From contig NC_056037.1 of NCBI RefSeq assembly GCF_004379255.2, positions 33,825,012 through 33,889,011 on the forward strand: DNA of 64,000 nucleotides. Direction: 5' to 3'. Below, in pieces: positions 13,488 through 23,900 of the stretch (position 1 is the stretch's first letter; each line of letters begins with the position of its first letter). Position numbers and translations under genes: made by a program. Below the pieces are notes generated by a model. The model was given only the letters and a program-made list of their open reading frames with translations. It ran no database searches and was not told where the DNA came from. The stretch comes from Salvia splendens. Taxonomy: Eukaryota > Streptophyta > Magnoliopsida > Lamiales > Lamiaceae.

Positions 13488-14881
13488 ATGGTGTTTGTGA
13501 GTTTATATTGGGATGGGAAAATTATTCAGCTCCCAGGTTTGGGTGTTGCTTATGATCCCCTCGTGCAAAATCATTTATTATATTGAATGAAAAGATATCT
13601 TATTATCAGCTAGTTTCAATGATATGTGAAAAAATTGGAATTGATTTGGATTCACATACGATTGATTTAACATGGAGGCATCCTGTGGTTTTTAGTGGAG
13701 TGGTGAATTATATAGCTACACCAGTGGATGATAATTTGTTGGAGTATATGTTTGCTGAAAATCCACGTCAAATTGAACTTTTTATTGAATATACTCCTGT
13801 GACTACTGCGTTGCAATTTGAACCACCTATCACTCAGCATGATGTTGGAACGCCTAGGAGAGATAATTATCATAGTTTTGATGTCGGGACATCTAGGAGG
13901 GATGATGAATATCATAGCACTAAATTCAACACATTTGGGAGGGAGGTTGATGAACAACTAGATGTACCAAATGTGACATGTGATGGTTATGATGGTTCTG
14001 ATAATTGTGATGGTTCTGATAATTGTGATGATTCAGATGGTTCTGATAATTGTGATGGTTTAGATGGTTCTGATAATTGTGCTGGTTTAGATGGTTCTGA
14101 TTGTGATGGTTCCGATGGTTCTCAACCAAGTGATCTTGATTATAGTGCAGAATCATGTGAAGATTCCACAGACGACGAGACACTTGAAATGATGGTTGAG
14201 AATTATGTACAACCAGCTGTTCGTGGGGAGCAACCTGTTCCCGACTATGTGCCTGAAGGGTTACCCTTTTTTCGATCATTACCATGTGAAGGCAGGCGAG
14301 GTTACGTTTCAGAAGACCATGGAGTGAGTGAAGAAGATATGTGGTATTGGGATGAGGATAATCCGAGACATATAGATGTGGGAACGAAATTTGATAGCAA
14401 ATTGCAGTTGAAAACTGCTATGACATTATGGCATGTGGGAACAGGTCGGATGTATGAGGTTATGGATAGTAAATCAAGAAGATGGCATGCAGTTTGTAGG
14501 GACCCATTTGGTCCGAAAAGAAAAGGCAAGGACCTTGGGCAACGATACCCATGTAATTGGGAGGTTAAAGCAACGTTTAAGAAACGTGATGGTAGCTGGT
14601 CTATCAACTCATGGGTTGACCGTCATTGTTGTATGGGAGATCACGATCCAAGTGAATATGTGAATCTTACATCATCCATGATTGCTCTCTGTATTCGAAG
14701 TCAAATTGAAAATGATGTTGAATTCAAGCCTTATGCTGTACGCACATATATCAAAGATAAATTTCACGTGAAAATCAACTACAAGAAAGCATGGTATGCT
14801 CGCAGAAGAGCTATTGAGCTTGTATATGGTGGGTGGGAGGGATCATTCAGACAACTCCTGGTCCATATTGCGACATCCTAA
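13488..14881 (+). pseudogene. Truncated MULE transposase (N-terminal and MuDR DNA-binding part only)
   Basis: The reading frame opens at 13488 after a likely TIR-borne leader intron ending tttgcag. Its first part reads MVFVSLYWDGKIIQLPG and stops at a TGA near 13584. The next frame continues at once from codon NEK (13586) to 14881, so a 1-bp deletion separates the two. The main frame has a plant-MULE N-terminal region (YYQLVSMICEKIG), then an Asp/Ser/Asn/Cys repeat made of DGSDNC-type hexamers (13981-14125), then the MuDR-type domain (KFDSKLQLKTAMTLWHVG, CNWEVKATFKKRDGSW, WYARRRAIELVYG). It ends right after FRQLLVHIATS, where the DDE catalytic domain and zinc knuckle of full MULE proteins should begin. 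It is therefore a deletion derivative, unlikely to be catalytic. Confidence 0.85.
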
Positions 14882-15233
14882 TATTCACAATTCAACACAA
14901 CACCAAACATTCGAAACCAATTTCAATAATTCAACAAAAATTTGCCACCAATTTCAATAATTCACAATTTCATCGTAATTAAACACAACATTCATCACAA
15001 ATTCATCCCAATACCAAGCATTCGAACCCAATTTCAATAATTCAACAAAAAATTGCCACCAATTTCAATAGTTCACAAATTCATCACAATTAATTCATCC
15101 CAACACCAAATATTTGAAACCAATTTCAATAATTCAACCAAAATTCGACACCAATTTCAATAATTCAACAAATTCATCACAATTCAACCAAAAATTCGAA
15201 AACATGAACCCTAATCTATAACCAACAAAAACT
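14882..15233. repeat. Degenerate tandem repeat between MULE frame and right arm
   Basis: Several copies of a unit of about 60 bp recur, built from attcaacacaacaccaaacattc, gaaaccaatttcaataattc and aacaaaaattcgccacc. No reading frame is present. This stretch marks the internal deletion side of the element. Confidence 0.8.
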
Positions 15234-15417
15234 GAAATTAAGGGTAAAAACTTACCTAACAACACTTAAAAGAGGAATGAGAGCAGCTAGGTGTTGGATT
15301 AACTCCGATTTTCGTCGGGTGGAGGCTGATTTCGCCAATTTTCGCGTCGAGAGGGGGAGAGGGGGGTCGTTGGAGTGAAGAACTCTGGCTTCTGCCTCGT
15401 ATTCTCATTCAAGGCAA

Positions 15418-15570
15418 ACACGCGACAGGGAGTAGCGTGTTTAAATGAAACACGCGAGAGGGAGTCGCGTGTTTAAATAAATACGCGAGAGGCTAATGCG
15501 TGTTTAAATGAAACACGCGAGAGGCTAATGCGTGTTTACTAAATACGCGAGAGGCTATTGCGTCTTTCCC
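15418..15570. repeat. CGCG tandem repeats in right MULE arm
   Basis: About five copies of a unit of 32 bp contain acgcgagaggctaatgcgtg followed by tttaaatgaaac. This is the inverted counterpart of the left-arm array. Copy number and spacer sequence differ, so the two arms have evolved separately at this point. Confidence 0.9.
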
Positions 15571-15836
15571 ATGATGGGAAATATTTTTTTTCCGGGTACA
15601 AATGACGGATAACTTTCCCCATAACGTCCATTTGTGGAATTTAGCCTGAGTGAGACTGAATGCTACTGTAATTTTCTTTTTGGGTTTATTCCAAATTTCC
15701 AAGGAATATTATTTGCAAATATTCATCAATTTTGATAACAAAGATTTGCAAAATGTTTTCTACTGTATATCTTTTTATGGAAATGTTTAAATATTGATTG
15801 TAATTACAATAATAAAATTTTTAAAATTTTAGTGTA

Positions 15837-16064
15837 ATACTCCTCCATCTGCGCATTTTTATTTTAGGTCATTAATTTGTGATTGATTTTTTAGTATACT
15901 TAAATTAATATTTTAAGTGTAATGTGAGATTACTTAATAATGAAATACTTAATTGTCTCTAATATAGCACTTATTAATTAAATTCTCTAATTCGTATTTA
16001 ACAGTGTAAGTAGTTTTGAACGAATCAAAATAGAAAAGTGCGAATAACATGAGAAAGAGAGTAG
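15837..16064 (+). mobile_element. MITE, family A copy 1
   Basis: It begins TACTCCTCCATCTGCGCATT and ends GAAAAGTGCGAATAACATGAGAAAGAGAGTA. The interior (ttttaggtc.ttaattt.tgattgattttttagt) is closely similar, in inverted orientation, to 23828-24040 in CLPX intron 5. Two dispersed copies with shared ends show that this is a mobile family of about 220 bp. The TA-bounded ends suggest a Stowaway relative. Confidence 0.78.
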
Positions 16065-16106
16065 TTTTTTTTTTGGCAAAATCAAGGTTAAAGAACCATT
16101 TTTCGA

Positions 16107-16979
16107 GAAAATATTCACTAGTACTTCCATACCAAAGTGACAATGTGAGTTGGTGTGTCCAATTAATAATTCGTCCAATTAGACAATCACTATTTATAGT
16201 GATTATGTAAATTGCCTAATTGTTGTATTTATATATGCAAATTATCATATATTTTTCACCTCCCATATAATATATATGCATAATATATATACACAATATA
16301 ACAATATTATTTTTATGTGTACTTTTCATCTATTGGCGTAAACAAAAAAATTAGTTATACAATTAATACTTTGTTACAATTATTTGAAATTTTATGAGTA
16401 TAATTTTTTTTCTTATTTATTTATGTATATAAGTATGTGTATTAAAGTTAAAAGTATACAAATAAAATGCATGATCATAATTTAATATTTATTAGCATAT
16501 TAATTAAATTATCTTTCTCGGTAGCATGTCAAAAATAAATAAAAAAATTAAAAATAAGAAATTAAAATCAAAGGTAATTCATTTTATATTCTTTTAAACG
16601 GAACATTTAGAAGATTAGTTGATTTTGAATTTAATGAAAAATTATCAACTTATTAATCCATTCATTTAAATTGGAATTTATATTTATTTGATAATTAACA
16701 TTCACATAGAACAATATTAGAATCTTCTAAGTGATCTTAGCTACACACACGCTTTTAATAGTCTAATTTTATTGTACATGTATCATTAATATAAACATAG
16801 TTACCGGAAAATAAGCAAAATTTGAATGTAAGTTTTTCCGTACATAAATACCTATTAAGCAACTTACTGTAAATAGTAATGGTCTAATTGGATGTGGTTT
16901 TTCCATTTGGCAAATAATTATTAGTTGGACACACCAACTCATAGTGTCATTTGGTATGGAAGGACTAGTGAATATTTTC
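16107..16979. mobile_element. Non-autonomous DNA element with about 70-bp inverted ends
   Basis: The left end gaaaatattcactagtacttccataccaaagtgacaatgtgagttggtgtgtcca (16107 onward) recurs as a reverse complement at 16906-16979 with few mismatches. The roughly 730-bp interior is very AT-rich and has no convincing gene. The outer limits may extend some tens of bases further, since weaker similarity (tttttc.ga.a, caatttttc) continues outward. Confidence 0.75.
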
Positions 16980-17047
16980 TTCCATTTTTCTGAAATCAAG
17001 GAGTACTAAACTACTGCATAAAAGTTGCCTTTCGAAAGAGAAGGTAT

Positions 17048-17256
17048 TATTCATTTCGTCCCACAAAAATATGTACTACTATTTTATTTTTAGTCTGTCT
17101 CACAAGAATATATAATTACTAATTTTGTAAAATCTTTTATCTCGAATGAAGTGAGACTCATTATCCACTAAGAACACTTTAATTAATTTTTCTTTCTAAT
17201 TGCATTAAAACTCGTGCTCAACACAAAGTGCATATTCTTGTGGGACAGATAGAGTA
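17048..17256. mobile_element. Stowaway-like MITE
   Basis: The ends are tattcatttcgtcccacaaaaata and tattcttgtgggacagatagagta, an inverted pair with the usual GTCCCACAA core. It is non-coding and lies in the spacer between the MULE and the CLPX 3' end. Confidence 0.65.
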
Positions 17257-17943
17257 TTCAGGAATGCATGTAAGTATATGTCTTCAAAAAAAAATTACCA
17301 AGTAATCAGTAAAATATAATAAGAATATTTTTAAGTTATTTTTTATCATATAACTTTAAAATATATGAAACATAAAAATGGCGAAAATGCCATGCTCTAC
17401 ACTTTTCCCAAATTTTAACACTATTTCTGAAAAAGAAGAGGTATAAATTATAATGGAAATTTAGCTTTTGTCCATTCCCTATGAATAAATGAAAACCAAC
17501 AATTTTTGCAAGAAACAAATCACGCTCATTTCTATTTCTAGTGAATATTGCGGTCAGCACTCATTCCTCCGGCCATGCATAATTGAATAATAAAAGGCAA
17601 ACACTATGTTTTATCCAGATTTGGAGTCGTTACTAGCCATTTATGGGAATGTGAACATTCCCTTAGTTGGAGACTAGAGAAAATTTTCTGATACCACAAC
17701 TATTGCTATTACAATGCATTATTGATTTCTGATTCGATTTACGTTGAATCTCTATTGTCGTTCTCAAGTGAAGCCATTTTTCGATGTGATTTTGATTTTT
17801 GAGCATTGATTTCTATTAGTAGTTTTTACTCGTACAATATATTGGAATGGTAAATATTGGGCAGGAGAATGGCAAGAACTATTGATTATTCAGGACTTGT
17901 GCATATATATACAAGATCAATGAGCCTTTTTCATTCTGTCAAA
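17257..17943. other. Spacer 3' of CLPX
   Basis: I see no gene, tRNA or clear repeat here. The right part probably includes the CLPX 3' UTR, which would extend leftward from 17944. The composition is AT-rich. Confidence 0.4.
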
Positions 17944-20900
17944 TTACAAACTCATGGCAGGCAATGAATCCTCCAAATGTTCACGCAAGCTTCCCTTCAC
18001 AGTAGTGCCATCGTCCTGACATAAAACACCAAAGGGTCAATATTCACAGCCAAGCATGTTAATTATGGGGTGACTAAGGAGTATATTTATGAGCCGATGG
18101 AGAAAGATGAATTGAAGATGGATGCATATGCCATGCCAATTGAGTTCACAGTCAAATCTATAGAGCAGATGAAAGAAATCGAAGAACATACACTTCTATC
18201 TCTTGATTCTGCGTGCTCAGGAGTTTCCTCCATCCCGTGGTTTGAAAAAAGCAATTTTGCTCCGCATCCAGGTGCATGTGGTGCACCCACAGCTTCCTCA
18301 TCAACCAAAACTGTATCTACCTTGTCTTTCCCCGATTTGGCATCTGGGACCTGTAAATCGTAATATTTCAAGTTAGGTATGTCACATTCAGAACTTGCTC
18401 TTTGTGCTCTTTAGATAGTAAGCAAAAACAAGCATCTTGTAGTCCGTGGTTGCATGGCTACATTGAAGTATTGCTAATAGAAGAAATGAGCAGAATTGGC
18501 TTTCGCATACCTGAAACATTGCCTCAGTCAGAATGTTTTCTAGTATGGCTCTCAACCCACGTGCACCAGTATTCCGGGCTATTGCTTTCTTTGCAATTGA
18601 TCTCATTGCATCGTCTGCGAACTGCAACTGGACCTATGATTCAAGTGCTTGGTCAAAATTAGAGATCCATCTGTGTCAGGCATGAATGTATAGCTGACTG
18701 TAACTTACATTATTCATGCTGAACATTCTCTTGTACTGTTTACACACAGCATTTTTTGGCTCCGAAAGAACCTAAATAAGCAACTCCACTATTCAGATAC
18801 AATAAACTGTCAAACTAGATAAGATATTTTGATGATACAAACTTTTGCGAAAGAATCAAATAGACAACAGAGGAGTGTGATTATGGAAGCCTTCACAGTT
18901 CACATAGAGGTGATTCCAAGAGATATCCAATTGACTCTTTTTCTCTCGCCCTCTCTCTCGTTAGTAATATCCAGGTTCAAAGGTATCAGTTACTGATTTC
19001 ATTAAACTGTAGTGGTACTGCATACATAGATTACTAGACTACAAATTAGAAATGGATCTTTTAAGCTTTTTACTGTTTCCAGAATGATACCAAAACTCTA
19101 AGCTATTTGGTTTCTGATAGTATTCTTAATCCCAAAAGTGACTGTTGCTGGTATGACTCCTGCTATTTTTTAACTATTTCCAACTCTACTCGTATCAAAA
19201 CAGTACATTTACTCTCTTTAGAGCATCCTTAACCCTGGCCCGGATTCAGGCCCCAAGTCCCCTCCACGTCATCATTCCCCTAAATTTGAGTCCCAGGCCA
19301 CAACTGCTCTAACCCTGCAGGCCCCAACCCGGGCCAAAACTAATAAATGACACTATTCACAACTTCAATCTATTTTACTCGTAAAATAAAAAACGCCGGA
19401 AATTTAAAACACGGAAAAGTTGTTCTTCGATCGGAAATTGAAAATTACAACATAGAAATTTAAAAATACAAAAAAAAAAATTAAAACATAACGTCAATGT
19501 TGGAAAACGTTGGTGCGTGTCCAAATCTCTTCAATTAGATAGGCTTGGAGGCGAGTGTGTAGTTCGTCTTGGCGCATCGCAGCTGAACGGGCCATGACAT
19601 TGCGGATGTCGGGAGGAAGGCCCTGCACGGGCGGGGCGGTGACAGTGTAGTCACTCCTGGTGCTGGAGAGCGGATCGTCGCTCCACAAAGTGACATTTTC
19701 TTCCTCGTCCTCAACGATCATGTTATGCATTATGATACATGCATACATGATGTCGGCGATTAGTGGTCGCTGCCAACCACGGGCCGCTCCCTTCACAATA
19801 AGCCACCGTGCTTGGAGGACTTCGAATGCATGCTCCACATCTTTCCGAGCCGCCTCTTGCCATTCGGGAAACAATGCCCTCCGATCCGTTGCCGGACATG
19901 TGATAGTCTTTACGAACACGGGCAATCGAGGGTAGATCCCGTCTGCCAGGTAGTACCCCATACTATACCGACGGTGGTTGGCCGTGAACTCTACGTTCAG
20001 CGCTCGTCCCACACAAGTCATTGAACAATGGAGACTCGTTCAACACATTGAGGTCGTTGTTCGACCCCGCGACACCAAAGTAGGCATGCCAGATCCACAA
20101 TCGTTGGTCTGCAACGGCCTCCAACACAATCGTGGGATGTGTGCCCTTGTGCCCGCTAGTGTATTGTCCACTCCAAGCCGTTGGACAATTCTTCCACTGC
20201 CAGTGTATACAGTCGATGCTGCCAAGCATCCCCGGGAAGCCGTGGGTCTGCTCGTGCAAGTTCACCAGCTTGCTAACGTCGTCGGTCGTTGGCTTTCTCA
20301 ATTATGTATCCTTGAATGCTTCGATGACTGGCTGACAGAATTTAGCTAGGCAATCCCGTCCAGTACGCTCGCTTACATGGAGATACTCATCGAACATATC
20401 TGCTGTAGTTCCGTAAGCGAGTTGACGTATGGCAGACGTGCATTTCTGCAAAGTCGATATACTTTGCCGGCCCACAGCATCGGTGGTTTGACAGAAATAC
20501 GAGTCACGAGCTACAACTGCGTTGACAATGCGCAGGAACAAAGGCCTCTGCATCCGGAACCGGCGATGGAACATCTTATCACTCCATCGCGGATCGCTAG
20601 AGAAATAATATGTGAAAAGCCGCAAAGCAGCTTGTTCACGGTCTCGGTGAATATACATCCGGGTACGTGGTACCCGGACTTGTTGTCGTTCCAAGCTTGA
20701 ATAGCAGCTTGGTAGCGTTCGACTTCGTTGTTGATTTCTTCTTAGATTGCCGGTACCGCCTCTTCTAACATTCGGGACATTTGAGCATCGAATAATCTTT
20801 GACGACGAGACATTTTTTCGAATTTTAGGAAGAGAAATGAAGTTGAATGGATATGAAAATGGATGGAGTGGTATTTATAAATAAATTTTCGAATTAAAAA

Positions 20901-23900
20901 AAAATTAAGTTGCGGCCCGGCTCTAACATGAATTAACGCTGGGCCCGTCCCAAACCAATTAACCCTAGGCAGGGCCTGACCCCGGGAGCGTCCTCAGGCC
21001 GCAACTCAACTGCTGCCCCGGGACCGGCCCAGGCCGCATCTTCCTCTCCTCCAACGCAACGCCTGGGCCGGGACTCGCTCATTGCGGCCCGGCCCAAAGC
21101 GTTAAGGATGCTCTTATACATTCAAGATTACTGCATAAAGCTTTGAGAGCATACAGATGCCAGGCTACACAAAGAGGCATAAGAACAGCTTACAACATAA
21201 GGTAAAAGAATAAGCAAACCTGTACAAGTTGGTCTTCATCGAGAGCTGACAAACTCACTATAACAGGAAATCGCCCAACGAATTCAGGTATAAGACCATA
21301 TGCAGTAAGATCACTACTCTCTACCTGCAATGTGAAAAGCATTGTAAGACACTCTCCATAGTCCCGATACTATTGGCATGAATAAAATGTATTCCAATTC
21401 AAGAACTAAATATTTGAAAAAAAAAGTGAAAAGAGAATGTTGACATCAAGACCCGGATCGGTTCTCACATGTTCCAATAGTGATGAGGCTACAGTAATAT
21501 TTAGTCCACCAAGCCTCATATTAGCACGAACGGGGGCTCCAAAACCAATTGAGGAATCATGTCGTCTGGGGGAAAATAAAAAGTGCTGATATAGTTGGCA
21601 TATGAAATAAATTAACGATCAAAAGCTTTGACCAATAAGACTACCTCTCTGAAATGGTCTTCTCCAGGTCAACAAAAGCCCCACCACATATAAAGAGGAT
21701 ATCTTTTGTATCTATCTGCCAGATTTAGGAAACCATGTAAAACTATTCATAATCAGTTATGCTCATGTAAAACTTAATGAGGAAACCATAACATTAGTTA
21801 ATTTTGTTTGTGTTTCCAATCAAACTTTACATTTTATCTAATACTCCCTCCGTCTTACCAAAGATGACCCACTCTCCTTTTTAGTTTGTTCCACCCAAGA
21901 TGACCCATTACTTAAAATAGAAATCCCTTTATCTCTTACTTTATTCCTTCTCTCTTACTTTATTCTTTCCACCTAACACACAAAATAAAACTGCATAAAA
22001 TCTCGTGCCGCACAAGGAAGGGGTAATCTTCCTTGGGACGGAGGGAGTATGTTATAACAGAACAAAGTGTATCATACCAAATTCAGAGCCCACGAGACCT
22101 CAAAATCAAGAAGTAATGACGAACTTGTAAAGCAAAAGTTAATAGTACCGGACAGAGTTAACTAAATATTATGATCAATAATGGGGGTGATTATTAGTAA
22201 GTGATATCAGACCCGACCTGCTTGTAAAAAATAAAAGGCATAGATATTTCAAATGAGGCAAACTCAGCTCCTGGATACCTGAATGCTGTCACGGTGTGAA
22301 TGCCTTGGGGATCTATTATCAGGAACACTGACAACCTAGACAAAAATGATAGTCATTTTCAGCATTTAAAAAAAGGTAGCCATTCTACTCTCAAAAATTA
22401 AAATTTATAAAGACAATAAAAATAAGATTAGAAATAGTTTAAGTTGTAGCAAACCTAATCCAGATACAGAATAATTTCCATACCGAAGGATCATGTAACA
22501 ACAATATTCACACAAAAGAAATAGTTACTAACAGTTCCTTCAAGCATTTTTAATAGAGCTTGCTGAACACCCTCTCCAGATACATCTCTACCAGTATTTA
22601 AGCTCTCTGCCTACACAAAACTTCCAATGAAAAAGTACGTGAATAAATAATGAAATCAGTTACCCTGATAATATTATTGTTGAGATCTCCCATACCTTCT
22701 TTGTTATTTTGTCAACTTCATCGATGTATACAATTCCTCTCTGAGCTGCTTCAATATCAAAGTCAGCAGCCTGTTAGGTAATAATAAGAACACAAAATGT
22801 TTCACCGGAACCTTCAAGCAAGGAAGCATAGATGCTATCAAATATCCCTATGCTATTTTTAACTTCTAGAACCAAGCGCTAACTCATGTATGCTGAAGTG
22901 TACACTAGTCTCTAAACACGCCAACAAAAATAAGTAGATGCTCTGTTGTATTTTTGTCTTCTTTCACTTTTGCTCGCCTATAATCTATTTTCTTTAGTAT
23001 AATAAACTGTTTAACAGTTGACGCTAACAGACAGAAACGGTATCAATAAGAAGACATAAACTTTCTCATGGGTATTTTGCTAAGGGAAAGGAAGAGATAT
23101 CGGAAATAAAGGAAATCAGGAAACTATATATACACAACTTTACCAACTTACTGAAATTTAGCTCCCTTGCTTTCTTAGCTTCCCAAAGCAAATGACTACA
23201 ATATCACATTAATCAAAAGCACACATGAATCCCTTTCTTTTTATGCCTTTTGTTCATATTCACCGAGTCCCCTCATCCCTTTGCAGTCCTGAGGCCGATG
23301 CTGTAGTTGACTGCGCATTGGACACCCTCCACTCCCGTCCCGGGGCACTAAGGGTCTTTTGTTTTTGGGACAGATGGCATTTCTAACACCTCGAATTGCA
23401 GCTCCTGCACCTATTAACTTAGCCCCTACTAACATTTTTTGTTGATTCTTTTCACATTTGATTGATTATGAATTTCTCTTCTCTTATGAGATTTCTAGAA
23501 AAAGAATGGATCTTGATGAACGTATAGGTAGGAACGGAAATGGGACCGCTGGTTAAGAAAGGGGAAGGTCCTGATTCCAGGACGGAACCGTATGACTCAA
23601 GAGTCATGTACGGTTTCATTGAGAAGGGTGCGTGTGAATGTGTGATACCACCACCTAACAGGCCCGACGAGTGGTACTTACACAAGTTACAACTTCCACA
23701 AATAGTCACAAGAAACTAAAGCATTACTGAGCAAAGATGCATACATGCCATAATACACACAATACTCTTTATAAAACAAAAGTTTAGTATTTCAGATTAG
23801 CACAATTATTATGTTTTTATTATATTATACTCCATCTGTCTCATGTTTCTCGCACTTTTCTATTTCGGCTCATCCCAAACTACATACACTAATTATATTT

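Larger units (their letters stand above)
12972..15646. mobile_element. Mutator-like element (MULE) with about 400-bp terminal inverted repeats
   Basis: The outermost bases are GGCCAAATTCCAC on the left and, reverse complemented, GGCTAAATTCCAC on the right. Similarity continues inward with tatccgtc.tttgtacc, then CGCG-containing tandem repeats, then a block reading agctgctctcattcc...gtgttgttaggtaa...acccttaattt. The left arm is about 12972-13370 and the right arm about 15234-15646. The 8-mer TGAGTGAG lies at 12962-12969 and at 15647-15654; it fits a MULE target-site duplication (usually 9-11 bp) with slight decay or uncertain ends. The interior holds one transposase-like reading frame without a catalytic domain, so the copy is probably non-autonomous. 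It sits in the CAND1 upstream region. Confidence 0.88.

Noticed and set aside
18087..18191. A longer CLPX C-terminus by reading through exon 14
   Set aside because: The read-through tail is unlike the family. A GTATGT donor at 18191 and the small exon 17944-18015 restore a normal MSL-type end.
18070..18363. Plus-strand frame over the CLPX 3' end
   Set aside because: It is the antisense shadow of CLPX exon 14 (18192-18350).
23578..23612. A functional group II intron or ribozyme
   Set aside because: Only a domain V-like hairpin with an altered triad is visible; no other domains or intact exon borders, so it is read as a fragment.
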